Origin: Pseudomonadales bacterium
Lineage (GTDB): Bacteria > Pseudomonadota > Gammaproteobacteria > Pseudomonadales > JAHRWD01
Assembly: GCA_019090315.1 (NCBI GenBank)
Contig: JAHRWD010000032.1
Location: 1-64,000 of the forward strand
Direction of reading: 5' to 3'
DNA: 64,000 nt
Below, piece by piece: positions 1 through 7,992 of this stretch; the stretch's first letter is position 1; every line of letters begins with the position of its first letter. A program made the position numbers and the translations under genes. The notes below the pieces were generated by a model. That model did not search any database, was not told where the DNA came from, and saw only the letters and a program-made list of their open reading frames with translations.

Positions 1-355
1 GCTCGAAATCGTCCATGGTCATTTTTGAGAAGCTTTTGTCACGCAGGATACCAGCGTTGTTGATCAGAATGTGAACGGTGCCGAAGGCTTTAACCGCATC
101 ATCAACAATGCTTTGTGCGCCAGCACGGTCAGAAACCGAACCACCGTTTGCAATCGCTTCACCGCCAGCGGCTTTGATCTCTGCAACAACCGCATCCGCA
201 GCAGCACTTGAACCACCAGATCCGTCAACAGAACCACCCAGATCGTTTACTACTACTTTTGCGCCACGACGAGCTAGCTCAAGTGCATGTGCTTTACCCA
301 ATCCATTTCCGCCACCGGTTACGATTGCGACTTTACCTTTAAAACTAATTGTCAT
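1..355 (-). CDS. SDR-family oxidoreductase, MFE-2 type (C-terminus cut by window edge)
   Basis: Only the first 118 residues are present; the gene continues beyond base 1. It is a short-chain dehydrogenase/reductase. The cofactor glycine motif TGGGNGLG is at residues 13-20, NDLGG is at about 37-41 and the structural NNAG motif is at 99-102. The stretch after NNAG (ILRDKSFSKM) and the NDLGG segment resemble the (3R)-hydroxyacyl-CoA dehydrogenase part of peroxisomal multifunctional enzyme 2, so a role in beta-oxidation of fatty or sterol-derived acyl-CoAs is plausible. The catalytic Tyr-Lys lies outside the window. The ATG is preceded by GGAAA at a normal distance. Acyl-CoA ligase and hotdog hydratase genes lie within 6 kb, which fits the same pathway. 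The family is clear; the substrate is inference. Confidence 0.85.
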   Translation of the reverse strand, partial: MTISFKGKVAIVTGGGNGLGKAHALELARRGAKVVVNDLGGSVDGSGGSSAAADAVVAEIKAAGGEAIANGGSVSDRAGAQSIVDDAVKAFGTVHILINNAGILRDKSFSKMTMDDFE

Positions 356-440
356 CAGAAATTTCCTTTCAGTGTATTAAACAGAGATCAAATTCAGCTT
401 CTGTTTTCCGTAAGCCTGTTTTGCAATAAGGCAGATTGAA

Positions 441-560
441 ACCGATCCGAAGACCGATCAAAACCCGAAGAGCTGAGATGATTTTTATTGTAGTGACCGA
501 GGCAAGCGGAGCAGAAATATGCAGCTCACTGCGGGAGAGAAGTCGGCAGGCTATACCTGC
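441..560. promoter_or_regulatory. Repeats in the divergent SDR/murJ intergenic region
   Basis: The 257-bp gap between the divergent SDR and murJ genes holds two direct copies of ACCGATC whose starts are 12 bp apart (441-447 and 453-459), and an inverted repeat GCAGG-CTATA-CCTGC at 546-560. These could be regulator binding sites for either gene. No strong sigma-70 promoter was picked out. Their function is unknown. Confidence 0.25.
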
Positions 561-612
561 TGGTCTTATCAGTGGATAATTCTAGGGAAATTAGCCGCAA
601 ATTGGAATATGA

Positions 613-2175
613 ATGCAGCAAGAGAGTAATAATAAAAGCCGTTCTTTACTGAAATCCGGCATGGTCGTCTCTTTTTTCACCATGTTGTCCCGGGTTTTTG
701 GGTTAACACGGGATATTGTCATCGCCAATTTTATCGGTGCCAGTGCGGGTGCCGATGCATTTTTCGTCGCCTTTAAGATCCCCAACTTTCTACGACGACT
801 GTTTGCCGAGGGTGCCTTTGCCCAGGCATTTGTGCCGGTATTGTCCGAGTACCGCGAGACCGGTGATCCGAAAAAACTACGCGAGTTGGTCAATCACGTC
901 GCTGGCGTACTGGGGCTTGTGCTGCTGGTGATCACAATTATCGCTGTGATTGCCGCACCACTCTTAACCTGGTTATTTGCACCGGGTTTTTATACCGATC
1001 CGGCAAAGATGGCCCTCACCACCGACATGTTACGTATCACCTTTCCCTATCTGATCCTGATCTCATTGACTGGCTTTGCCGGCAGCATACTGAATAGTTT
1101 TGGCCATTTTGCAGCACCAGCTTTCACACCGATCCTGTTAAACCTGTCACTGATCGGCTGCGCGCTGTTTGTGGCGCCGTTACTGGATCAACCGGTAATG
1201 GCGCTGGCCTGGGGTGTATTGCTGGCGGGATTTCTGCAACTGCTGTTCCAATTCCCCTTCCTTGCCTCTATCGGCATGATCCCGAAACCCCGCTTTAAGC
1301 CAAAGGACGAAGGGGTAAAGAAGGTTGCCAAATTAATGGTGCCGGCTCTTTTCGGAGTTTCTGTCAGTCAGATCAATCTGCTGCTCGATACCATATTGGC
1401 ATCTTTCCTGATTACCGGCAGCGTTTCATGGCTCTATTATTCCGATCGACTGGTTGAGTTGCCTCTTGGGGTGATCGGCATTGCGATTGCGACAGTGATT
1501 CTACCCAGCCTCTCTCGTATTCATTCCCGTAAACAGGGGGATCACTTTTCATCTACCCTCGACTGGGCGCTGCGATTGATCGTATTGATCGGTATTCCCG
1601 CCGCTACTGCGTTAGTGGTGCTGGCTAATCCACTGATCACTACCCTGTTTCAATATGGCGAAATGACTGGCCATGATGTTGAAAACATATCGGGCAGCCT
1701 GCGCGCCTATTCCCTTGGGCTACTGGCCTTTATGCTGATCAAGGTGCTCGCACCGGGTTATTTTTCCCGACAGGACACCAAAACTCCGGTCAAAATCGGC
1801 ATCAAAGCGATGGTCGCCAATATGGTGTTTAACCTGGCTCTCATTGTTCCTTTTGCACACGTTGGGCTGGCGCTGGCTACATCATTATCGGCCTGGCTAA
1901 ATGCCTATTGGCTCTATTCCGGTTTGCGCAAACAGAATGTATATACACCAGCAGCAGGCTGGTTTTCGATTCTCGCTCGTATCGCTTTGGCAACCATCGC
2001 AATGGCCACAACGCTCTGGTTTGGCAGCCAGGAAATGGGGGACTGGCAGATCTGGTCATGGTTTGGACGTAGCTGGCGATTGGCGATGTTGTGCGGCGCT
2101 GGGCTCGGTATCTACATAGTTGTGCTGCTGGCGACCGGCATTCGCCCGAACCAATTTACCCAGCGGATACACTAA
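613..2175 (+). CDS. murJ: Lipid II flippase MurJ (MviN family)
   Basis: This is the essential inner-membrane flippase that moves lipid II, the peptidoglycan precursor, to the periplasmic face. At 520 residues it has the usual family length, and it is almost entirely hydrophobic helices, consistent with the 14-helix MOP fold. The N-terminal segment SFFTMLSRVFGLTRDIVIA and the following FFVAFKIPNFLRRLFAEGAF are hallmark MurJ sequences. The chosen ATG is in frame; an overlapping ATG at 609 runs straight into a stop. In Pseudomonas murJ normally sits directly beside ribF-ileS; here those genes are 32 kb away. The DUF1415 gene starts 5 bp after the stop, so the two are probably co-transcribed. Confidence 0.96.
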   Translation: MQQESNNKSRSLLKSGMVVSFFTMLSRVFGLTRDIVIANFIGASAGADAFFVAFKIPNFLRRLFAEGAFAQAFVPVLSEYRETGDPKKLRELVNHVAGVLGLVLLVITIIAVIAAPLLTWLFAPGFYTDPAKMALTTDMLRITFPYLILISLTGFAGSILNSFGHFAAPAFTPILLNLSLIGCALFVAPLLDQPVMALAWGVLLAGFLQLLFQFPFLASIGMIPKPRFKPKDEGVKKVAKLMVPALFGVSVSQINLLLDTILASFLITGSVSWLYYSDRLVELPLGVIGIAIATVILPSLSRIHSRKQGDHFSSTLDWALRLIVLIGIPAATALVVLANPLITTLFQYGEMTGHDVENISGSLRAYSLGLLAFMLIKVLAPGYFSRQDTKTPVKIGIKAMVANMVFNLALIVPFAHVGLALATSLSAWLNAYWLYSGLRKQNVYTPAAGWFSILARIALATIAMATTLWFGSQEMGDWQIWSWFGRSWRLAMLCGAGLGIYIVVLLATGIRPNQFTQRIH

Positions 2176-2179
2176 TCCT

Positions 2180-2749
2180 ATGACGGTTCAAACAGAGCAA
2201 GTAAGCAAAAATGCTATTTCAGCTACCCAGGCCTGGGTGCAATCGGTGGTGGTCGGTCTAAATTTTTGCCCCTTTGCTGCAAAAGAGGTCGCCAGCCAAC
2301 GTATCCGCTACCAGACAAGCGAAGTACAGAGTCTTCAATCAACCCTTGAGACAGTGGCTGCGGAATTAGAAGAACTGGATCAGCATTCAGAAATCGAAAC
2401 CACGCTGCTGATATTTACCAAAGCATTCGCCGAGTTTTACCCCTTTCTTGATCTGCTTGATCTTGCCAATCAGCTGATCGGTGATCAGGGCTACGAAGGT
2501 ATCTACCAACTCGCCAGCTTTCACCCAAACTACTGCTTCGCCGATGTTCAGCGCGACGACCCCAGCAACTATACCAATCGCTCTCCTTTTCCGATGCTGC
2601 ATATTATTCGTGAAGAAAGCCTCGAACGGGCTCTCGATAAAACAGCCAATCCCGAGAAAATACCCGAGCGTAATATTCAACTGGCACGGCAACTCGGAAC
2701 CAAAAAACTACAACAACTGCTGAATAAATGTATCCACTCGGATAACTGA
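2180..2749 (+). CDS. DUF1415 family protein
   Basis: A soluble protein of 189 residues in the DUF1415 family, whose function is unknown. Family-like features are the early GLNFCPFAAKEV segment, the middle HPNYCF motif and the DPSNYTNRSPFPMLHIIRE stretch, which together hold conserved Cys, His and Asp residues that could bind metal or act in catalysis. The ORF track starts at 2120 inside murJ; the ATG at 2180, just after the murJ stop, gives the usual N-terminus and is preferred. It probably forms a unit with murJ. No function is assigned. Confidence 0.85.
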   Translation: MTVQTEQVSKNAISATQAWVQSVVVGLNFCPFAAKEVASQRIRYQTSEVQSLQSTLETVAAELEELDQHSEIETTLLIFTKAFAEFYPFLDLLDLANQLIGDQGYEGIYQLASFHPNYCFADVQRDDPSNYTNRSPFPMLHIIREESLERALDKTANPEKIPERNIQLARQLGTKKLQQLLNKCIHSDN

Positions 2750-2790
2750 CCTGGCGCAGCTCGTAATGGAAAGCGAACCACCACCGTGCT

Positions 2791-2796
2791 TATAAT
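2791..2796 (+). promoter_or_regulatory. Candidate -10 box for the hotdog-protein gene pair
   Basis: A perfect TATAAT lies 32 bp before the start of the first hotdog gene, in an 79-bp gap. No good -35 hexamer is visible at the right distance, so an activator may be needed, or the match is chance. Confidence 0.35.
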
Positions 2797-2828
2797 GTTC
2801 AAAAATAAAAATAAACAAGGGAGTGAGC

Positions 2829-3344
2829 ATGTCCGAACAAAAGATACTGACGGATGAAATGATGGCCTGGATTGGCCGCGAGTCCGAACCAAAAACAGGA
2901 CAGGTTACCGAAAGAGACCTCAAACGATTCGCTACCGCCCATACTCTGTGGGAGCCCAATCCTCTCCATTTCGACAAAGAAGCCGCAGCAAAAACACCCT
3001 TCGGCGGTACCATCGCACCATTTCTAAGTTACGGAAACTCCTTTTCCGAATTCCCCCATGTGTCGGTACTGGGCGGTGATGGCCACTCAAGAATAGTCCC
3101 ATCAAAAAAACCAACACTTACACCCCCGATTCCACTACCCAGGGCAATGGCGGGCGGCACCGAGGTTGAATATATTCGTCCTATTCGCCCCGGCGACACC
3201 ATCACCCAGCAATCAAAACTGGTTGAACTGACAGAAAAAGTTGGCAAAAGTGGCCCGCTGGTATTTTCCACCACCCAGACCACCTACACCAACCAGAATG
3301 GCAACCCCGCCGTCATCGTCAAAATGACACTGATCTATCGCTAA
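2829..3344 (+). CDS. FAS1-like / MaoC N-terminal hotdog dehydratase subunit
   Basis: A hotdog-fold protein of 171 residues resembling the MaoC N-terminal (FAS1-like dehydratase) family, whose members hydrate enoyl-CoAs or act as one half of a two-subunit hydratase. The hydratase-2-like segment is WEPNPLHFDKEAA; the position normally held by the catalytic Asp carries Glu. A second hotdog motif, GGTEVEYIRPIRPGDTIT, is in the C-terminal half. The start is moved from the track's GTG at 2823 to the ATG at 2829, which has AAGGGAG at ideal spacing. It is followed after 10 bp by a second hotdog gene, so a heteromeric enzyme is likely. The substrate is unknown. Confidence 0.8.
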   Translation: MSEQKILTDEMMAWIGRESEPKTGQVTERDLKRFATAHTLWEPNPLHFDKEAAAKTPFGGTIAPFLSYGNSFSEFPHVSVLGGDGHSRIVPSKKPTLTPPIPLPRAMAGGTEVEYIRPIRPGDTITQQSKLVELTEKVGKSGPLVFSTTQTTYTNQNGNPAVIVKMTLIYR

Positions 3345-3354
3345 GGAGGGCATC

Positions 3355-3807
3355 ATGAGCACAGTTTATTGGGAAGATTTAAAAGAAGGCCAGGAGATCC
3401 CCGCGAAAAGTATTGCGATCAGCGCAGCGCAGCTATTTCAGGTTTCCGCAGCCACCTGCAATACTCATCGCATTCATTTTGACACCCTGTGGGCGCAACA
3501 CGAAGGCTACGAAGAGCGCGTAATTCACGGCCCGGTGCAGGGTGAAATACTGGTGCAAACCATCGAAAGCTGGATCGGCACCGACGGCTGGTTGCGCAAA
3601 ATAAATTTCAGCAACCGACGCTATGCGGTAGTGGATGAAAACCTTACCGGCAAAGGAAAAGTCACGCGACTGTTTCAGGACAACGGACAATCCTTTGCTG
3701 AGCTTGAAGTTTGGGTAGAAAAAGATTCCGGTGAAGTGACCGTACCCGGAACTGCAACCGTTGAACTTCCGACCCGTGAACGGGCAATAGAAGTACCGCA
3801 GGATTAA
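3355..3807 (+). CDS. MaoC-like hotdog dehydratase, second subunit
   Basis: This 150-residue MaoC-like protein is translated from an ATG with a strong AAGGAGG site 10 bp after the preceding hotdog gene. The motif CNTHRIHFDTLWA corresponds to the hydratase-2 region, with Asn in place of the usual catalytic Asp and the His kept; I recall the same NxHRIHxD pattern from other two-part MaoC proteins. VIHGPVQGEIL is the following hotdog helix. The pair probably forms one enzyme acting on a CoA-bound intermediate of fatty-acid or sterol breakdown. This is inferred from fold and neighbours. Confidence 0.8.
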   Translation: MSTVYWEDLKEGQEIPAKSIAISAAQLFQVSAATCNTHRIHFDTLWAQHEGYEERVIHGPVQGEILVQTIESWIGTDGWLRKINFSNRRYAVVDENLTGKGKVTRLFQDNGQSFAELEVWVEKDSGEVTVPGTATVELPTRERAIEVPQD

Positions 3808-3817
3808 TTTGTGAGAT

Positions 3818-3846
3818 AAGAGAGGCTTCACAAGCCTCTCTTTCTT
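3818..3846 (+). terminator. Intrinsic terminator after the hotdog pair
   Basis: An 11-bp perfect stem (AAGAGAGGCTT / AAGCCTCTCTT) with a 3-nt loop, followed by TCTT. It lies just after the second hotdog gene and before the convergent VanZ-like gene. The tail on the minus strand is not T-rich, so it works best for the plus strand. Confidence 0.85.
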
Positions 3847-3869
3847 AAAGCGCTGCGTCTATTTGATAT

Positions 3870-4235
3870 TTATGCTTTCATCTTTTCCGGAAAAAGCCGA
3901 TTAACAATTCCCGCAATAACCACTGCACAAACTACGCCTGCCGAATTGGCTAACAAATCCAGCCATTCACCGTAGCGATTCACGTAAGGCTGAACCAACT
4001 CAATTCCACCGCTGTAGGCAATAAAAAACAAGCCGTAAAAAATCCACTTGTCAGGCTTTCGTAATGCCACTGGTAACATCAACATTGCGTAAGCAATAGC
4101 GTGATGGAGCTTGTCGGAACCCGGCACTAATGGTAATTCGCTTACAGGCCAAAGGGATGACAGGGTAATCAGCGCCAAAGACACTAGCGTACATAAAAAC
4201 CAGTTTTTCTTTATTAATTTCAGGAAGCTAGTCAT
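3870..4235 (-). CDS. VanZ-like family membrane protein
   Basis: A small membrane protein of 121 residues with about four hydrophobic helices. The pattern PGSDKLHHAIAYAMLM followed by YSGGIELVQPYVNRYGEWLDLLANSAG is typical of the VanZ-like family: a DK-H segment, an E-Q-x(n)-R segment and a D-xx-AN-xx-G segment. Despite the name, most members have no link to glycopeptide resistance, and the molecular function is not settled. It ends 35 bp before the stop of the acyl-CoA ligase gene upstream on the same strand, so the two may be co-transcribed. Confidence 0.85.
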   Translation of the reverse strand: MTSFLKLIKKNWFLCTLVSLALITLSSLWPVSELPLVPGSDKLHHAIAYAMLMLPVALRKPDKWIFYGLFFIAYSGGIELVQPYVNRYGEWLDLLANSAGVVCAVVIAGIVNRLFPEKMKA

Positions 4236-4269
4236 TCAGTTATTCGTTTATTGCCTCTAATCTTCCAAT

Positions 4270-5730
4270 TTACTTCAGCCTGTCCGCGCGCAACTGTTTA
4301 CGGCGAGATTTACCCGCATCGTCACGCAGTGGCTCCGATACGAATTCAATGGTTCTGGGGATTTTATAGCGCACCAATCGGCCACTCAAATAATCGAGTA
4401 GCTCCTGTTCGGTAATTCCACCAGGTGCATCAACAATGGCGTGCACCATATTACCCATATCTTCATCGGGCAAGCCAATTACCGCAGAGCTGCGTACAGG
4501 GCCATAACCATCAATCGCGGCTTCAATTTCTGCGGGGTAGATATTGGCACCGCCGGACAAAATCATATCGGTATTTCGATCCGCCAGATAGAGATAGCCG
4601 TCTTCGTCTATACGGCCCAGGTCACCCAGGCTTTCCCAGCCATCGCCCAGTATTTTCGCATCCGCGCCTACGTATCGGTAGGTCGAACCGGGGCCACTGG
4701 CGGGTCGCATGTAGAGTTCGCCAATTTCGTTGGGTGCTAATGTTTCGCCATTTTCGCCGACGATTTTCATCTCACAGGTCTCGGTGGGCTTGCCGACAGA
4801 ACCACGATGCTCAAGCCATTCAGCACCATTGATAACGGTTGAACCGATGCCTTCGGTACCTGCGTAAAGCTCCCAGATCACATCTGCCCCCAGCCACTCG
4901 ATAAAATTTTCCTTAAGCCATTCCGGGCAGGGAGATGCGAGATGCCAAAGTGCGCGCAAACTCGACATATCGTATTTTGTTCGGATCTCGCTCGGCAGCT
5001 TCCAGATTCGCTGCATCATGGTTGGCACCATATACACCACATCAATGCGATATTGCTCAATCAGCGACAGGGTTTGTTCCGCATCAAAGCGGGTGGTGAC
5101 CACAACCGTATTGCCTTTAAACAGCGCCCCCATGCCCCACATAAAAGGGCCGTTATGATACATAGGCCCCGGAATCAGCATCGCGCCCTGCTGCTTGATC
5201 TCCAGCATTTCGGCATCGATATCCCAAACCGCAGGAGTAGCCGAGACGATCAACTTGGGCCTGCCGGTACTGCCACCGGATGTCATTGCTTTAAAAGAGT
5301 CCGCCATAGCCTCGGGCAATGGCTCTGCTGAAATTGCCGGATCACGTATTACTCCAGACGTGTAACCAACGGGCACAGAGTTAACATCTGGATAGTCGCC
5401 CTCCGCAACACCCACCACCAATCCCGGCGCGGCTAATTCAATTAATTGATCAAGCTCGAATTTCGGCAATTTGGCAGACACAGGCTGCGGCGTTGCACCC
5501 AACTTCCAGGCCGCCAGGCAGGCCTGGATAAACTCAACACCGTTGGGCAGTGCAATCGTTACAAAATCATTCGGTTTAACCCCCAAGGTCTCGTAAGCAC
5601 GCGCCAGCTGGTTGCTGGTTTTTTCCAGCGTTTTCCAATCCAACGTTTCATCTTCATGGACCAGCGCAATCGTATCCGGCTGAATCTCAGCCCAGTAAGC
5701 GACAACACGCGAGATGGGGATAATATGCAT
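4270..5730 (-). CDS. AMP-dependent acyl-CoA synthetase/ligase
   Basis: A class I adenylate-forming enzyme of 486 residues that activates a carboxylic acid to its CoA thioester through an acyl-AMP. The ATP-binding loop TSGGSTGRPK is at 150-159, YAGTEG at 289-294, SLGDLGRIDEDGYLYLADR at about 367-385, and the hinge and C-terminal lysine region GKSRRKQL near the end. All core motifs are intact. The rather short length and the sequence resemble bile-acid or short/medium acyl-CoA ligases more than long-chain FadD. With the SDR and hotdog genes nearby it may feed a beta-oxidation-type pathway. The true substrate cannot be read from sequence. Confidence 0.9.
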   Translation of the reverse strand: MHIIPISRVVAYWAEIQPDTIALVHEDETLDWKTLEKTSNQLARAYETLGVKPNDFVTIALPNGVEFIQACLAAWKLGATPQPVSAKLPKFELDQLIELAAPGLVVGVAEGDYPDVNSVPVGYTSGVIRDPAISAEPLPEAMADSFKAMTSGGSTGRPKLIVSATPAVWDIDAEMLEIKQQGAMLIPGPMYHNGPFMWGMGALFKGNTVVVTTRFDAEQTLSLIEQYRIDVVYMVPTMMQRIWKLPSEIRTKYDMSSLRALWHLASPCPEWLKENFIEWLGADVIWELYAGTEGIGSTVINGAEWLEHRGSVGKPTETCEMKIVGENGETLAPNEIGELYMRPASGPGSTYRYVGADAKILGDGWESLGDLGRIDEDGYLYLADRNTDMILSGGANIYPAEIEAAIDGYGPVRSSAVIGLPDEDMGNMVHAIVDAPGGITEQELLDYLSGRLVRYKIPRTIEFVSEPLRDDAGKSRRKQLRADRLK

Positions 5731-5870
5731 AATTTTTTCCTGTTGGTTTTATTTTTATGGAGGAATGTTAACCGGGCGATAACTCGATGAACAATATACT
5801 GAAGCTTGAGCGGAGCTGATTTTTTAAAGGTATCAACTGAATCACTTCCAAAAAGCTAAGAATAAAAATG

Positions 5871-5917
5871 TACGACAAAATATATGCGTAGCATATATAT
5901 ATTTATGGTCGGTCGTA
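5871..5917 (-). repeat. AT-rich hairpin downstream of the zinc-ribbon gene
   Basis: ATATATGC-GTA-GCATATAT forms a perfect 8-bp stem with a 3-nt loop, enclosed by an outer pair TACGAC/GTCGTA. It begins 7 bp after the stop codon of the minus-strand zinc-ribbon gene. It may stabilise the mRNA end or slow transcription, but it lacks a clear U-run. Confidence 0.4.
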
Positions 5918-5924
5918 AATTCCA

Positions 5925-6653
5925 TCACAGCAGATTGCATTTGTGAGATACAGATGCACGATGAAGAAGAGTCGAACCATTCGGTGATACGATTTTTACC
6001 CTTGAGATATTCAAAGAACTCCTACCTCTATCATAAATAAATCCTGAAACTGCACCACACATATAGGTGAGCTTCCTACTTCCCTTTGGTAGGTCAGTTT
6101 TAACAATGGCGGTATTCCCAATTACTTGTACAGACAATATATTTGAATGCCAACTTGCAGCAAAACCAGGGGCAGCAAAATTCCGTTCTAAATATTTCTG
6201 CAAGGTGAAAGAAAGCGAGTAGTTCTCACTTATATCAACAGGGGATTCATGAGATATCGTGGTAAATGGCTTGGTGACTATAATCCAGACAACAATCAAT
6301 ACAGCCAATAAAATCAACAACCAACTACGCGGAGGAGAAGGAACAGGGTCTTTCTCACGACAATGTAAACAAATTTTGGCCGATTTGGAGACGCTTTTTC
6401 CGCAAGCTTTGCACTTTGACAGTCTTTTTTTCCTATCTATTTGTATGCCCTGAGAAACCTGTTGCTGGTGAAGAACTTCTTGATCAATAGAAGCTCTGGT
6501 ACCTTTTTCGACTGCGTCATAAGTTTTCGTAGATTTCCGCTTTATTGCGGCTTCGACTTTCGAATATATTGCACCGCATTTTGCACATTCGTATTCAGGC
6601 GCAACATCGGATTGCATTCTTTCGTATCCGCACTTAAGGCACTCTTTTCCCAT
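5925..6653 (-). CDS. Zinc-ribbon protein with one membrane helix, unknown function
   Basis: This 242-residue protein is not a family I recognise by name. The N-terminus has one zinc ribbon (C5-x2-C8, C23-x2-C26) and a second CXXC pair set at C81/C84 and C95/C98, so two zinc sites are likely. A proline-rich turn leads into a single strong membrane helix at about 110-127 (WLLILLAVLIVVWIIV). The remaining ~115 residues would be periplasmic, with two Cys (in YMCGAV and SHKCNLL) that could form a disulfide. This puts the zinc ribbons in the cytoplasm. The coding sequence looks more AT-rich than its neighbours. It stands alone between an acyl-CoA ligase and a Nudix gene. Confidence 0.75.
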   Translation of the reverse strand: MGKECLKCGYERMQSDVAPEYECAKCGAIYSKVEAAIKRKSTKTYDAVEKGTRASIDQEVLHQQQVSQGIQIDRKKRLSKCKACGKSVSKSAKICLHCREKDPVPSPPRSWLLILLAVLIVVWIIVTKPFTTISHESPVDISENYSLSFTLQKYLERNFAAPGFAASWHSNILSVQVIGNTAIVKTDLPKGSRKLTYMCGAVSGFIYDRGRSSLNISRVKIVSPNGSTLLHRASVSHKCNLL

Positions 6654-6789
6654 GTGAACGTGTCCTTGTCAAAGCCAAATCATATTAAGCAAGCTAAACC
6701 AATTATCCATGCTACTACGGATTACACCCGAAACGGATGCCCAATTAGTAGGTTTTAATTCCAACATTGCTCATCTTTGTAGACCTAAC

Positions 6790-7356
6790 TTACTCTTTCA
6801 GCCATTTAACCCGCAGTAACCCCGCCACACTAATCGCATCGGTAATTTCTCCCGTCATCGCCATCTCTATCGCTTCCGACAACGGTAGTTTGTGAAGCCT
6901 AAGCTGTTCGGTGGATTCGTGATTGGTCTCACCAAACTGTAGATCCGTCGCAACATAGACCCGTGCGCATTCGTCGGTAACGGAGTTGCTGGTGTGCAGT
7001 TCCATGAGCAGTTGCCAGTGCTTGGCGGTTATTCCAGTTTCTTCTTTAAGTTCTCTTTTTGCACCCTCCAACGGAGCTTGACCAACGGGCGAGCCACCCA
7101 TCGGAATCTCCCATGAATATTGATCCAGTGCGTAGCGATACTGCCCCACTAACCAGGTATTACCCTGATCATCAATCGGAATAATACCAACGGCACTGTT
7201 TTTCATATGTACCAGCCCGTAGATTCCCGGGTTTCCTGAAGGGTCGGTTACTTGATGCTCGGAAACGCTGATCCAGGGGTTGTCGTACACCTGTGATGTT
7301 GACTGGGTTCGCCAGGGCGATTCGTTGAGTGCTTTATTGTTTGGCGGTTTGCTCAT
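6790..7356 (-). CDS. Nudix hydrolase, ADP-ribose pyrophosphatase-like
   Basis: A Nudix hydrolase of 188 residues that likely cleaves a nucleoside diphosphate linked to another group; the layout (N-terminal beta region, central box, C-terminal helix) fits ADP-sugar pyrophosphatases. The Nudix box reads GGSPVGQAPLEGAKRELKEE followed by TGI: the catalytic REL-x-EE-x-G core is intact, but the first conserved Glu of the box is Gln. The N-terminal segment WRTQSTSQVYDNPWISVSEH is typical of the family. The gene is divergent from the marR operon. The exact substrate is uncertain. Confidence 0.88.
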   Translation of the reverse strand: MSKPPNNKALNESPWRTQSTSQVYDNPWISVSEHQVTDPSGNPGIYGLVHMKNSAVGIIPIDDQGNTWLVGQYRYALDQYSWEIPMGGSPVGQAPLEGAKRELKEETGITAKHWQLLMELHTSNSVTDECARVYVATDLQFGETNHESTEQLRLHKLPLSEAIEMAMTGEITDAISVAGLLRVKWLKE

Positions 7357-7398
7357 GTTGCGTCCGTTATTTCAAGTCAGGTGTAGACAATATGTTGG

Positions 7399-7440
7399 TT
7401 GACAAGTGGAGGATGCAGCGCATCTAATAGTGGACTATTA
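7399..7440 (+). promoter_or_regulatory. marR-emrAB promoter with palindromic operator
   Basis: TTGACA (7399-7404) and TCTAAT (7423-7428) are separated by 18 bp and form a good sigma-70 promoter. A perfect 7-2-7 palindrome, TAATAGT-GG-ACTATTA (7425-7440), overlaps the -10 box and the expected transcription start. That size and symmetry fit a MarR dimer site, so the first gene probably represses its own operon. The leader to the ATG at 7528 would be about 90 nt. Confidence 0.7.
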
Positions 7441-7527
7441 AGTAGCGCCCTAATTAGAATAAAAACGTCATATAAACTAACGCTACCGGCTCAATTTTAT
7501 ATTTTCCAACCTAACAAATGGTTACCG

Positions 7528-7992
7528 ATGGTTTCAGATCCTAGCACGGCGGAATCCCGCATTCAGGAAGAGTTTGGCTTTGTATTGATTCGACTGGCGC
7601 GGCGCTGGCGCATGCGGCTTGACCGCCAGATGAAGATGGAAGGCTTAACGGAATCCCAGTGGAATACGCTGGTTTACCTGGCTCGGGAGGGCAACGGCAA
7701 GTTGCAGAAAGATCTGGCGGGTTCGATAGGCATTGAGGGCCCCACGTTGGTACGCCTACTGGATAACCTTGAAGAGAAAGGCCTGGTGGAGCGGCGCGCT
7801 TCGAAGATTGATCGACGAGGAAAAACCGTACACCTTTGTCCAGACACTGACCAGCTTTTAGAAAATTTCAGCAAAACAGCTTCAACATTACGAGCGCAGC
7901 TACTGGAGGGTGTTCCCGCCGAATCCCTGCAACAATGCCTTGATGTGTTCGATCTTATTATTAATAACGCACGCTCGTTGGACAAATCATGA
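7528..7992 (+). CDS. MarR-family transcriptional regulator
   Basis: A winged-helix repressor of 154 residues. The MarR core is clear: LTESQWNTLVYLAREGNGKLQKDLAGSIGIEGPTLVRLLDNLEEKGLVERRAS contains the recognition helix and is followed by the wing DRRGKTVHL. The ORF track starts at 7399, but that TTG is the -35 box of the promoter; the in-frame ATG at 7528 gives a normal N-terminus, though without a clear ribosome site. The stop overlaps the start of the HlyD-like gene (ATGA), so regulator and pump are one operon. It probably senses a toxic compound exported by the pump; the ligand is unknown. Confidence 0.9.
   Translation: MVSDPSTAESRIQEEFGFVLIRLARRWRMRLDRQMKMEGLTESQWNTLVYLAREGNGKLQKDLAGSIGIEGPTLVRLLDNLEEKGLVERRASKIDRRGKTVHLCPDTDQLLENFSKTASTLRAQLLEGVPAESLQQCLDVFDLIINNARSLDKS

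Noticed and set aside
4425-5331. Several plus-strand ORFs of 99-135 residues
   Set aside because: All are shadows of the acyl-CoA ligase on the minus strand; they are rich in His, Arg and Gln as antisense reads often are.
7399-7527. Upstream extension of the MarR reading frame
   Set aside because: The putative TTG start is the -35 box of the operon promoter, and the operator lies inside the extension.
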